A program made the position numbers and the translations under genes. From Labilibaculum sp. K2S (lineage in GTDB: Bacteria > Bacteroidota > Bacteroidia > Bacteroidales > Marinifilaceae), in assembly GCF_030372765.1 (NCBI RefSeq), contig NZ_JAUCMW010000007.1, positions 1-64,000 of the forward strand: a stretch of 64,000 nt of DNA. The letters run 5' to 3'. The stretch's first letter is position 1; each line of letters starts with the position of its first letter. Of this stretch, positions 53,285 through 62,201 are shown one piece after another. The notes beneath the pieces were generated by a model. That model did no database searches. It saw only the letters and a list, made by a program, of their open reading frames with translations, and was not told the DNA's origin.

Positions 53285-54010
53285 TCAGACAGCCTTCCTG
53301 GTGCGCTTCCTCAATTTGATAATTTTATCGGCATAATAAACCCTCAATTCTTCAACAAAAAGGAGCGGATCAGGATATTCAGTCAGTACTTTGTAAGTAT
53401 GCCTGTTTTTGGCGGTAAACAACAAGTCTTCCAATTGCTCTTTTTCTTTTTTCAGATAAGAATCCTGAGCGATTATTTTTGTTCCCTTAGGAAGAACTTC
53501 GATTTCCTGATTGAGAGCATTGCCACTAAAAATATGCGCATGGTATCGCTGAAGTTCTTGCAGGTTGCCGGCTCTGTAAATATCAATTAGTTTACTGGTT
53601 ACTTCTGTTGCGAGATCAATTTTCTCCTCGTCCATCGAAAATTTATCGGGATGAACATGAAGCATGGCTTCCCGATACAATCGTTTTTTTTCTTTGTGCT
53701 CTTCTATATTCGATGTGCTTACTTTGGGGTTAATGATTGGTTTAATTCCAATGGGCTCTTTGTAATTTTTGCCACGGCGTTTTTGTTCCAGTCTTTTTTC
53801 TTTTTTGGTTTGCTGCAATTTTTTGTAGATAATCCTCAACTCCTGCTCCTCAATTAATTCATCAGCCAAGCTGGTGCGCAGCAGGGTTTCAAAAGCACTT
53901 GTTTTTTGCTCGATGAATTCCAATTCTTTCCGTAAAGCTTCAATTTGTTCTTTTAAAAACAATTGATCAAGTGCTGGTTGGTTTGAAATTTGCAGTTTTT
54001 TATCGAGCAT
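53285..54010 (-). CDS. J-domain-like protein
   Basis: 241 residues. The N-terminal ~80 residues are a coiled-coil-like helix rich in Lys/Glu/Gln; H120-P-D122 in LHVHPDKFS with flanking helices makes a J domain (~105-165) and a beta/helical end follows. J domains stimulate DnaK-type ATPases. It lacks the Gly/Phe and zinc parts of DnaJ, so it is a type III J protein of unknown client. Confidence 0.78.
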   Translation of the reverse strand: MLDKKLQISNQPALDQLFLKEQIEALRKELEFIEQKTSAFETLLRTSLADELIEEQELRIIYKKLQQTKKEKRLEQKRRGKNYKEPIGIKPIINPKVSTSNIEEHKEKKRLYREAMLHVHPDKFSMDEEKIDLATEVTSKLIDIYRAGNLQELQRYHAHIFSGNALNQEIEVLPKGTKIIAQDSYLKKEKEQLEDLLFTAKNRHTYKVLTEYPDPLLFVEELRVYYADKIIKLRKRTRKAV

Positions 54011-54222
54011 AAGGCTGTTTTAAGAAAAAACAAAGTTGAGGAATTTTTATTGAAAATCTCATCTTCTAGATACCTCAACCTATCCTTCTCCAGAATGAGC
54101 TGGGGGATGAGGTGTTTTGTTTTGCAAATACAGCATCAAAACGAACTTTATTTTTAACTTTTTCTTATTCTTCCACAATACATTTTTCCCTATCTTTCAG
54201 CCTTTGAAAAATTAACTTCAAG

Positions 54223-54774
54223 ATGAAGAAACGGCTTATCATACTATCGGATTTGTGGGGATTTGAAGAGGCGGGGTGGATGCATTCTTATCAAAAGACA
54301 TTGAATCCATATTTCGAAATAGAATACTTCGATTCCCGTAAATTGATTGATCTTGATTTGTCGGATAATTCGGAAGGACGGCTTCATGCCCGGTTTGTGA
54401 ATGGAGGAATTGATCGTGGCGTGTACAAACTGGGATTGCAGGAGAAACAGACCATTATTGTTCTTGCTTTTAGTGTAGGAGGAGTAATTGCCTGGAAAGC
54501 CGGGTTGAAAGGCCTTAATATTTCCACCCTTTATGCCATATCATCAACCCGGTTAAGGTACGAAAAGGAAAAGCCGGATTGTAAGTGCTCCCTTTATTTC
54601 GGAGCCAACGATCGATACAAACCAGACGTGGAGTGGTTTCGGGATTTGGAGTTGGATCTTAATTTGATTCCTGATCAGGAACATGAATTGTATCGGGAAG
54701 AAGATTTTGCGAAAATGCTTTGTGAAAAGATAATTGAAGAACAGACCGAAGCCGGAAACCAGTTAATAAATTGA
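54223..54774 (+). CDS. alpha/beta hydrolase-like protein
   Basis: 183 residues, a small alpha/beta hydrolase core. The nucleophile elbow is AFSVGGVIA (G-x-S-x-G-like, here F-S-V-G-G), Asp in SLYFGANDRYKPD and His in DQEHEL (~160-163) form the rest of a possible triad. No lid and no signal peptide. The substrate is unknown. Confidence 0.72.
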   Translation: MKKRLIILSDLWGFEEAGWMHSYQKTLNPYFEIEYFDSRKLIDLDLSDNSEGRLHARFVNGGIDRGVYKLGLQEKQTIIVLAFSVGGVIAWKAGLKGLNISTLYAISSTRLRYEKEKPDCKCSLYFGANDRYKPDVEWFRDLELDLNLIPDQEHELYREEDFAKMLCEKIIEEQTEAGNQLIN

Positions 54775-54820
54775 TTAAACAGTAGAGTTGTAATACGAAT
54801 ATCATTTAAAAAAAAATACC

Positions 54821-55393
54821 ATGGAAAATAAAGAATATTCTAAAATTTACCGAATTATTCATTGGGCAATAGCTGTTTCTTTTTTGCTGTTGTTAGCAAC
54901 TATATTTTTGAGATCAACTTGGTTGAATAAAAATAATGTGGCAGATATTATTCAAAATTATTTAATGAGTATCGATCTGTCTTTATCGCACGACCAGCTC
55001 ATTCGTTTAGCAAAACAAATACGACAACCAATGTGGAATTGGCATTTATACATTGGATATGTATTGGTTGGATTATTTGCGGTTCGTTTCACGATTCCAT
55101 TCTTTGGACAAATGAAAATTCAAAATCCACTGGATAAAAATTTATCTGTAAAAGAGAAAATTCAAAAATGGACGTACATCATTTTTTATGTATGTGTAAT
55201 AATTTCATTAGTTACCGGGATTCTTATAGAATGGGGACCGAAAAGTTTGAAAAAATCAATGGAAGGGATACATGTACTTTCTAATTATTACTTGATTCCA
55301 TTTATCGCAATCCATTTGGCGGGGGTTTTAATTGAGGAAGTTACGAGTAAAAAAGGAACCGTTTCGAGAATAATAGGAGGATTGAAAGCTTAG
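54821..55393 (+). CDS. cytochrome b561-like membrane protein
   Basis: 190 residues with four membrane segments (~15-30, 70-90, 115-135, 150-170) and His pairs in RIIHWAIA, WNWHLYIG and EGIHVLSN/AIHLAG that fit two haem b ligations. The layout matches Ni-hydrogenase cytochrome b or prokaryotic cytochrome b561. Its electron partner is not obvious here. Next gene begins 25 bp later. Confidence 0.82.
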   Translation: MENKEYSKIYRIIHWAIAVSFLLLLATIFLRSTWLNKNNVADIIQNYLMSIDLSLSHDQLIRLAKQIRQPMWNWHLYIGYVLVGLFAVRFTIPFFGQMKIQNPLDKNLSVKEKIQKWTYIIFYVCVIISLVTGILIEWGPKSLKKSMEGIHVLSNYYLIPFIAIHLAGVLIEEVTSKKGTVSRIIGGLKA

Positions 55394-55418
55394 AACCGTA
55401 TGGGTGAAATTGACAAAG

Positions 55419-56069
55419 ATGAATAAGGAAGGCATTATAGGTAGAACCGTAGAATTTGTAAAACAAACACTTGCCGATGCCGAAGGCGGGCACGATTGGT
55501 GGCACATCTATCGGGTGTGGAAATCGGCAAAAGAGTTGGCTAAGACAGAAAAGGTAGATTTGTTTGTGGTAGAGCTGGGTGCTTTGCTTCACGACATTGC
55601 TGATTCTAAATTTCATGGTGGAGATGAGGAAATTGGTCCGCGTTTAGCCAGAGAATTTCTTTCCTCCCTTTCGGTGGATGAGCAAACCATTCTTCATGTA
55701 GAGAACATCATTACCAACATTTCGTTTAAAGGGGGCAAGGAAGTTCAGAAGTTTAAATCGCCGGAGCTGGATGTGGTGCAGGATGCCGACCGAATGGATG
55801 CCATTGGCGCCATAGGCATTGCCCGGACTTTTAACTACGGCGGGCATAAAAACCGCGAAATATACAACCCAGGCATTCCTCCAAACCTAAACATGACAAA
55901 AGAGGAATACAAGAACAGCGATGCGCCAACCATCAATCACTTCTACGAAAAATTGCTTTTGTTAAAAGATAGAATGAACACAAATGCAGGTAAAGCGATG
56001 GCCGAAAAACGCCATGCTTTTATGCAGGTGTATCTTAATCAGTTTTATCAGGAGTGGGAAGGGAAATGA
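55419..56069 (+). CDS. HD-superfamily phosphohydrolase
   Basis: 216 residues from ATG 55419. GGHDWWHIYRVW and LLHDIADSKFHG supply the metal-binding His and Asp (H...HD...D) of the YedJ-like HD family, and a later D (VVQDADRMDAIG) completes it. Family members hydrolyse phosphate esters including nucleotides; the substrate is unknown. It overlaps neither neighbour. Confidence 0.88.
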   Translation: MNKEGIIGRTVEFVKQTLADAEGGHDWWHIYRVWKSAKELAKTEKVDLFVVELGALLHDIADSKFHGGDEEIGPRLAREFLSSLSVDEQTILHVENIITNISFKGGKEVQKFKSPELDVVQDADRMDAIGAIGIARTFNYGGHKNREIYNPGIPPNLNMTKEEYKNSDAPTINHFYEKLLLLKDRMNTNAGKAMAEKRHAFMQVYLNQFYQEWEGK

Positions 56070-56508
56070 GTTCCAAGTTCCAAGGAGAAAGGCAAAAGTC
56101 CGTCAGTGGTTTTTATTCCTTACGTTGCTTGAAAAGTCCAACCTAGGCTTGTTGTAATAGTTCTTCCATCTTGAGGGGAGATCCCGACAGGGAGAGGGGT
56201 GCTTTGAAAATTGAAAAGTCAAACAGTCGCTGTTCCCAATTTTCCATTCAATACCTTGTGGCTGTCTCAAACTTTATAAACGCGCCGAAGTATTGATTAT
56301 AATTTGGTAGATTTGGTATTGTGAAACGGGAATGGGTATAATACATATAGTTTGGGCAGCATTGTCCAATTCTGTTTTATCCTTTATTTGGAATTATTCT
56401 CAGAAGTGAAATGCAGTCTTCTAGATATTTTCTTGATAAGGTAATTATTTTGAAATCACCCAAGAAACTAAGCGAGGCCGTTAGGGGCGAGGCTGAAAAA
56501 CCAGTAGT
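56070..56508. other. intergenic region with a repeat copy
   Basis: No gene. The hairpin repeat near 56172-56202 matches the one at 50868. Sequence around 56460 (aaGCGAGGCC...GGCGAGGC) is GC-rich relative to its surroundings. I see no promoter motif. Confidence 0.5.
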
Positions 56509-57546
56509 ATGGAAAAAATTGAGATACAAAAATATTTTGCATTACTTGAAGAGTTTGAAACTGCAAACAAACTAGTGAGATTAGGTTTTGGAGAACTTCA
56601 AAATATCAATCTTGACAATGACTTTTACTTTCTGCCATTTCAACTTTTATCTCAAGGCTTTGAGAGGTTTATGAAAGCTTATATTTGTGTTGGACACTTT
56701 GAAAAACAAAAAGTCTTACCAAACTTTCAGTACTTAAAAAAGATTGGTCATGATTTGGAAAAGCTTTTAGCAGATATTTTAAAAAACTATTACAGTATTG
56801 ATTATCCTCCTGTCCAATTTAAAAAGGACTTGGAATTTTTAAATAAAAATAAAGATTTAAAAGAGTTACTTTTTATTCTATCCGAGTTTGGGAAAATCGC
56901 CAGATATTACAACTTTGATTTTATCACGGACAATTCGAAAATTGGAATAAATCCTAAAGAAAATTGGCAAAAATTTGAAAATAGAATTATGCCGATTAAT
57001 GACGGAATGTTGAAGAAACTAATGAATCATGATGTAGACAAGGAAATTTACCAGGAAATAACCAATCATATTATAATCGTTTTTGAGAAATTCATAGCAA
57101 GTCTTTCTCGTCAAATAATCTTCAACACTCTTGGACAAACAGGGAAACAAATAACAATCAGTTCTTTCTTTGATTACGGTATGCTTTATGAAGGTGATTA
57201 TGGCAAAACAGACTACAGAAAGAATACGACAAAATTCAAAGAGACACCTAAATCCGTTCATAAAAGAACACTCAGTGATGACCTAAAGAGAAAATACAAT
57301 CCTGATTATAAATCAAAGAAAATTACAAAAGATGAGTACGATGGAGACTGGCCCTTTTATGTTGATGAAATAATAATAGAATGTAGGCAAAAACATTGGT
57401 GTATAGTGACAATAGATGGTCATGACTACGCTTTAAATGGATCTGCAAAAGGAAGATACAAACTTGAAAATCCACATGACGCAGGGATGGCAGTTTTAGG
57501 TAAAAGTATTGGGGATTTTATAAAAATAGCATTAGAACTGAAGTGA
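56509..57546 (+). CDS. HEPN-like protein of unknown function
   Basis: 345 residues. The N-terminal ~200 residues are helical. The segment QGFERFMKAYICVGHFEKQ...KKIGHDLEKLL resembles HEPN domains, but the usual RxxxxH catalytic pair is not clear. The C-terminal part has a basic stretch (KRKYNPDYKSKK) and a compact end. The gene is very low in GC and stands alone among housekeeping genes, so it could be a transferred defence-type gene. Function is unknown. Confidence 0.6.
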   Translation: MEKIEIQKYFALLEEFETANKLVRLGFGELQNINLDNDFYFLPFQLLSQGFERFMKAYICVGHFEKQKVLPNFQYLKKIGHDLEKLLADILKNYYSIDYPPVQFKKDLEFLNKNKDLKELLFILSEFGKIARYYNFDFITDNSKIGINPKENWQKFENRIMPINDGMLKKLMNHDVDKEIYQEITNHIIIVFEKFIASLSRQIIFNTLGQTGKQITISSFFDYGMLYEGDYGKTDYRKNTTKFKETPKSVHKRTLSDDLKRKYNPDYKSKKITKDEYDGDWPFYVDEIIIECRQKHWCIVTIDGHDYALNGSAKGRYKLENPHDAGMAVLGKSIGDFIKIALELK

Positions 57547-57793
57547 GGAAGTGAAAGCCCTGCCCTAACAAAAACTAAATTATCATGGGTGCTGATAAGT
57601 TTGAAAGTTTAGTACAATTAACAAACACCAGCACAGTTAAACTTGTCTTGCTTTTAGCGTGGTTCAATATCTGTTTTTAAGTACCCAATAAATTTCTGCA
57701 AGACAATCAGACTCAAAAAAAAAGTTTATCTTGATTGCAATTGATTTAGGGTTTTATACAAATTACTGTTGGCTGTACTATAAATAAGAGAAT

Positions 57794-58747
57794 ATGATTG
57801 AGATCTATTACAAGAATAATGAGATACAGAAATATAAATCGATTGGTGAAATTGATTATTTACCAGACAATATATTCAGTATCCGGTTTATTGATTTTAT
57901 GAATTCAGATTTGGAACTGATTTCTGAAAAGTTTGATCTTGATTTAACTTCTTTCAGTAAAAAAGAGGATATCGAAATAAGTTCCCATTATATTGATTCA
58001 CCTGACCAGTTGTCTTTAAACTTTACGATTCCAAGCTATTCGTCCAGTGATTTTTTTGAGGAAAAAGACATTTACATTCTGATTAAAAACGAAATTGTAT
58101 TTACATTTCTTTCACCCGATATAGAAGAGAGCTTGAATCAATTAACACAATCTATTTATAATTTTGAGAACACAAAAATTGACACCTATCATCAACTTTT
58201 CATCTTTCAAATAGGGGTAATTTCCGATTACTATGCTGATATTGTCGAGCTGATTTCAAAAAAAATAAGAGACCTTTTCCAAAATATTCTAAAAACGAAA
58301 CAATTCAAGGAAAAAGACTTGGATTACATTGCCGAATTAAGGTTCAATAATCTTCTTATTCGGGAATCCCTTTCCGAGTTTCAAAGGATTCTTCTTCTTT
58401 TAAAAAAGAGCTTTAAAAAAAAGGACAATACATTCAATAAAATTAGTGAGGAATTAAATGATCTTAGAGTAATAGCAGATTATTTACAATACAATTTTAA
58501 TCGATTGGATGACCTGAATGGGAATATAAATTCGAAGATAGAATTAGAACAAAATCAGATTTTTAAAATACTAACCATCATTACTGTATGCATATCACTG
58601 CCTACTTTACTTGCAGGTATATATGGAATGAATTTTAAATACATGCCTGAACTGGATTGGGCTTTTGGATATCCAATTACTGTTCTGGTTTTAGTTCTGA
58701 GTTTTATCATTCCATTAATCTATTTTAAAAGAAAGAAATGGTTTTAA
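57794..58747 (+). CDS. corA: CorA-type Mg2+/Co2+ transporter
   Basis: 317 residues: a long cytosolic helical domain and two C-terminal membrane segments. The family signature GMN lies in GIYGMNFKYMPE before the last helix. It lets divalent metals enter the cell. Terminator at 58816. Confidence 0.92.
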   Translation: MIEIYYKNNEIQKYKSIGEIDYLPDNIFSIRFIDFMNSDLELISEKFDLDLTSFSKKEDIEISSHYIDSPDQLSLNFTIPSYSSSDFFEEKDIYILIKNEIVFTFLSPDIEESLNQLTQSIYNFENTKIDTYHQLFIFQIGVISDYYADIVELISKKIRDLFQNILKTKQFKEKDLDYIAELRFNNLLIRESLSEFQRILLLLKKSFKKKDNTFNKISEELNDLRVIADYLQYNFNRLDDLNGNINSKIELEQNQIFKILTIITVCISLPTLLAGIYGMNFKYMPELDWAFGYPITVLVLVLSFIIPLIYFKRKKWF

Positions 58748-58815
58748 GATCATATCGAACTTAGGATTTATAAAAATTGAAGAAGTTCAACAGCAACATA
58801 TATTCTTACCCAAAG

Positions 58816-58840
58816 CGAAGCCTCCAGCTTCGTTTTTTTT
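58816..58840 (+). terminator. terminator of corA
   Basis: CGAAGC (58816-58821) and GCTTCG (58827-58832) with a CTCCA loop and eight T residues, shared with the end of the convergent small gene. Confidence 0.85.
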
Positions 58841-59085
58841 TATTGCTTTACCTGATTTCTCCAGCTAAGATCACAAGCTTCGTTTAAAATCGTATAAACA
58901 TCATATTCTGTAAGACTGGTCTGATCTAGTAACTGATCACGAAAATTATCAGCATACATGTTCATGTAACTAAAATCGGCTCCAGAGCCTAAAAGATTGC
59001 GGGCATAAGGCGTAAATAATTGTACAAGTTCGTCCAAAACGTCTTGCTTGCTCGATTGCTTGTTTAGTGCAGATAAATTATTCAT
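58840..59085 (-). CDS. small conserved hypothetical protein
   Basis: 81 residues, helical, with acidic N-terminal half (DVLDELVQLFTPYARNLL) and an aromatic, Asn/Asp-rich centre. It has no signal, membrane or known motif. Codon use matches its neighbours. It probably forms a small helical bundle; the role is unknown. Confidence 0.65.
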   Translation of the reverse strand: MNNLSALNKQSSKQDVLDELVQLFTPYARNLLGSGADFSYMNMYADNFRDQLLDQTSLTEYDVYTILNEACDLSWRNQVKQ

Positions 59086-59228
59086 TAGTTATTGTTTTTA
59101 TAAGTAGTATGGCCACGAATTTAGTGAATATTATTTAAAGACAATTTGTAAGAATAAAAGCAAAAGCCATCAGTATTCGTAATACCGATGGGTTAAGTTC
59201 AATTTTAAGAATGAATTAATAATACGCA

Positions 59229-59260
59229 TTGTGAGAATTCGATAATTGTTTTTATTTTTG
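59229..59260 (+). promoter_or_regulatory. probable promoter before the Cof-type HAD gene
   Basis: TTG (59229-59231), 21 bases, then TATTTTTG (59253-59260), matching TAnnTTTG. It would give a 5' leader of about 220 bases. Confidence 0.55.
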
Positions 59261-59398
59261 CACACTGAAAATTGAAAGACTAACGCATTGTTCGTTAGGC
59301 AGGAAAAGAAAAATTCCCACCCAAATTACTTTAAAGGAAAGATCTCTGATTGGAAATCATTTTATGGTGAAGAGGAAAGACTTGTGAGAAGGAGATAA

Positions 59399-59470
59399 AT
59401 GAATACAGTGAGAGATGAAACATCACCGATATCGGGCTTAACACAAGCAGGAGTTTCATCTGGTAACTAA
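59399..59470 (+). CDS. possible 23-codon leader ORF inside a structured 5' leader
   Basis: ATG to TAA, 23 codons, preceded by GAAGGAGATAA. AGATGAAAC (59411-59419 region) pairs with GTTTCATCT (59453-59461) inside the ORF, and CCGATATCGG forms a second helix. It could control the HAD gene below. No known leader matches. Confidence 0.4.
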   Translation: MNTVRDETSPISGLTQAGVSSGN

Positions 59471-59487
59471 AAATAAATGATAATTAG

Positions 59488-60291
59488 ATGCAATATAAAA
59501 TGTTAGTCCTCGATTTGGACGATACGCTTTTGTGCGACGATTACAGCATATCAGATAGAAACAAAGAGATGCTGATGAAAGCGCAGGAGAAAGGGGTTTA
59601 TGTTGTTTTGGCCTCGGGCCGACCAACACCAGCCATGCTTCGTTATGCCAAAGAGCTCGATTTGGAAAAATACGGATCGTTTATAATCTCTTACAACGGG
59701 GCAATTATTACTGATCTTAGGCTGCAAAAAAGCATTTTCGAACAGAGCTTAAGTAAAGAGCAAATTCATGCTTTGCATGATTTTTCTCTGGCCAATCATG
59801 TGGATATTGTTACTTATACAGCAGACAGCATCATTAGCGAAACTTCTTCGAAATATATTGATATAGAAGTTCAGCTTACGCAGATGAAATTTAATAAGGT
59901 AGATTGTTTTAAGACTGCTGTAACCGAACCGGGCGTGAAATGCATTCTATTGGAGGATCCTGAATATTTAAAAACCGTGGAGGTAAAATTGAAACAGGAA
60001 AAACCGGACACGAGTGTTGCAATATCGAAACCTTTCTTTTTAGAGGTGATGGCAAAAGGAATTGATAAGGCGGCAAGTGTTGCCCGCTTGGCTGAGAAAT
60101 TAGGAATCCGTCAGGATGAGATTATTGCCGTAGGAAATGCCGGCAATGATTTAAGTATGGTGGAATATGCCGGCCTGGGCGTTTGGGTAGACAATGTATT
60201 ACCAGAACTTAGGAGCTGTGCCGATGTTATTGTTGCCTCGAACAACAATCATGGTGTTGCCGAAGTGGTTGAGAAATACATTCTAAACTAA
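59488..60291 (+). CDS. Cof-type HAD phosphatase
   Basis: 267 residues. Motif I is LVLDLDDTLL, motif II SGRPTPAM, and the type IIB cap covers ~85-190; the end has GNAGNDLSMVEYAG (motif III/IV). YidA/YbiV-like members hydrolyse sugar and coenzyme phosphates. The leader before it is unusual. Confidence 0.9.
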   Translation: MQYKMLVLDLDDTLLCDDYSISDRNKEMLMKAQEKGVYVVLASGRPTPAMLRYAKELDLEKYGSFIISYNGAIITDLRLQKSIFEQSLSKEQIHALHDFSLANHVDIVTYTADSIISETSSKYIDIEVQLTQMKFNKVDCFKTAVTEPGVKCILLEDPEYLKTVEVKLKQEKPDTSVAISKPFFLEVMAKGIDKAASVARLAEKLGIRQDEIIAVGNAGNDLSMVEYAGLGVWVDNVLPELRSCADVIVASNNNHGVAEVVEKYILN

Positions 60292-60366
60292 ATATTGTTT
60301 GAGAATCCGACTTAGAGTCAGATTCTCAATGATTTATAAAACTACTTATTGGCTGATTAAATGGCA

Positions 60367-61488
60367 TTAAAGCATTTTGCGGTAGCAGCGTTTCCGTTTG
60401 TGCTGAATATGATCGAATGATTTCCAAAGCTGAATGGCCACATGATTGTTCTCAAGCATTCCGGTTGTTTCGGCAAATTTAAGCCCATCGCTGTTTGATG
60501 TTTTTAGCAATTCATTCATCAATATGGATACAAATCCCAGTTTTTGGCAATCGTGATCTACACCAGTCAGCATCAAGTCCATTTCGGTAGGGTGTTCGAG
60601 TGCCTTTTTCAGATGCCACCATCCGAAAGGCAAAAGCTTGCCCTTGGCTTTTTGCAGGGCTTTCGATAAGGAAGGCAAAGCAATAATGAATCCAACCAAT
60701 TTATCTTCTTTGTTTAAGATGATTTTAACGTATCGGGGATTCAGAATGGGAAAGTATTTTGAAATGTAGAAACGGATCAACTTTTCGGGTAGTTTAATAG
60801 AGCCAAACAAATCGGAGAAGGCATCATTAAAAACCTTAAATATTTTTTCTTTGTAGGGTTCCAGCTCTTTTTTTGTTGTGAAGTTTACGGTTTGCAAACC
60901 ATATCTTTTTTTGATTAGTTCGGCAACCCGGCTTGCTTTTTCCGGCGTTTCTTCCGGCAGACTGATTCTGAATTCCAACCAATCAATTTCTTTCTCATAG
61001 GCCAATCTTTCGAAATGATTTTGATAGTAGGCAAAATGATAATCGGAAGCCATGGAAGGAAGCCATTCATGGCCTTCAATCAACAATCCGGCATGATCTA
61101 AGTTCGAAAATCCCAGAGGGCCGCTCACTCCAACCATACCTTCACTTTTCAGCCACTCTTCAGCCACTGCAAAAAGTTTTTCTGAGACTTCATGGTTGTC
61201 AACAAATTCCATTCGGGTTATTCGGCCAATTTTCTCACCTTGTTTTTCGATACACAAATGGTTTACAATGGCACCAATTCGTCCTACGATTTTTCCATTT
61301 TCGTAAGCCAGCCAAAATTTAGCCTTGCAAAAATCAAAAGCAGGATTCTTTTCGGGTTGTAAAAGTTCCAGTTCGCCGGCTTTAAAAGGAGGTACCCAAA
61401 ATTTATGATCTTTATACAATTTAAATGGAAAGTTAACGAATGCTTTTCGTTGTCTTTGATTTTGAACGTCTGTAATTAGAATACTCAT
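60367..61488 (-). CDS. GNAT-superfamily N-acetyltransferase-like protein
   Basis: 373 residues of the GNAT type found in this phylum: an N-terminal KFWVPPF segment, AYENGKIVGRIGAIVN, and a C-terminal GFVSILMNELL region with ETTGMLENNHVAIQLW, the usual acetyl-CoA site part. The protein is long enough for two GNAT halves. The acceptor is unknown. Confidence 0.78.
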   Translation of the reverse strand: MSILITDVQNQRQRKAFVNFPFKLYKDHKFWVPPFKAGELELLQPEKNPAFDFCKAKFWLAYENGKIVGRIGAIVNHLCIEKQGEKIGRITRMEFVDNHEVSEKLFAVAEEWLKSEGMVGVSGPLGFSNLDHAGLLIEGHEWLPSMASDYHFAYYQNHFERLAYEKEIDWLEFRISLPEETPEKASRVAELIKKRYGLQTVNFTTKKELEPYKEKIFKVFNDAFSDLFGSIKLPEKLIRFYISKYFPILNPRYVKIILNKEDKLVGFIIALPSLSKALQKAKGKLLPFGWWHLKKALEHPTEMDLMLTGVDHDCQKLGFVSILMNELLKTSNSDGLKFAETTGMLENNHVAIQLWKSFDHIQHKRKRCYRKML

Positions 61489-61880
61489 AATATGGAATGT
61501 TAGGCGAATTCAGCTTCATAGGATGATACTCCTTTCTCTAATGGATTAGCTGAGAATCAAAAGTAAGGATTTATGACTAAATGCAGACCAGAGATTGTTC
61601 AGTAAGATCATATTTAGAATGGGTAAAGCTAATGCAGTTTGCCCATAAATTGTGGAGTATGTAAATTTAGTGATGTTACGAATTGAATCGTGTTGCATCC
61701 GAAAGATAATATTTATTTAAGTTGCTTGCTACATGAGTTTTAATAAAAGAATAGCCTTTTTATGGATTTTCAGAACGATTTTAAATAGTTAAACCTGCAA
61801 TCAGGCAAAGGATTAAGATGAAACAAATAGTTAAAATTTGCGTAATTAGTAGGTATATATGTTAAAATCGATTGTTTGTT
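61489..61880. other. intergenic region
   Basis: I see no gene, clear promoter or repeat in these ~390 bases between the GNAT-like gene and the two-CW gene. Confidence 0.6.
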
Positions 61881-62180
61881 ATGGGTAAAAATAACTGTTG
61901 GGAAATTCCGAAATGTGGAAGGGAACTGAATGGTGTAAATTCTGTTAAGTGTGGGGTTTGTCCGGCAGCATTACCGAACAATTTTGATGGTGTTAATGGA
62001 GGAAAAGATAGCGGGCGATTTTGTTGGGTAATCGCAGGCACTTGTTGCGATGGAAATGTTGCAGGTACTTACGCTCAAAAATTGGCAAATTGTGTTAACT
62101 GCAAGTTTTTGAAACAAGTAAACGAGGAGGAAGGTCGGGATTTTATATTAATGCCCAAAAAGTTAAAAAGGGAAAAATAA
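61881..62180 (+). CDS. two-CW-type cysteine-rich protein
   Basis: 99 residues from ATG 61881 (the frame opens nine bases earlier at TTG). CWEIPKCG, CGVCPAA, CWVIAGTCC and CVNCKF give nine Cys with the spacing of the 'two-CW' domain found in sensory and redox proteins. It probably binds metal. It stands alone. Confidence 0.75.
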   Translation: MGKNNCWEIPKCGRELNGVNSVKCGVCPAALPNNFDGVNGGKDSGRFCWVIAGTCCDGNVAGTYAQKLANCVNCKFLKQVNEEEGRDFILMPKKLKREK

Positions 62181-62201
62181 TCACACTGTGAAGTGAAGAA
62201 A

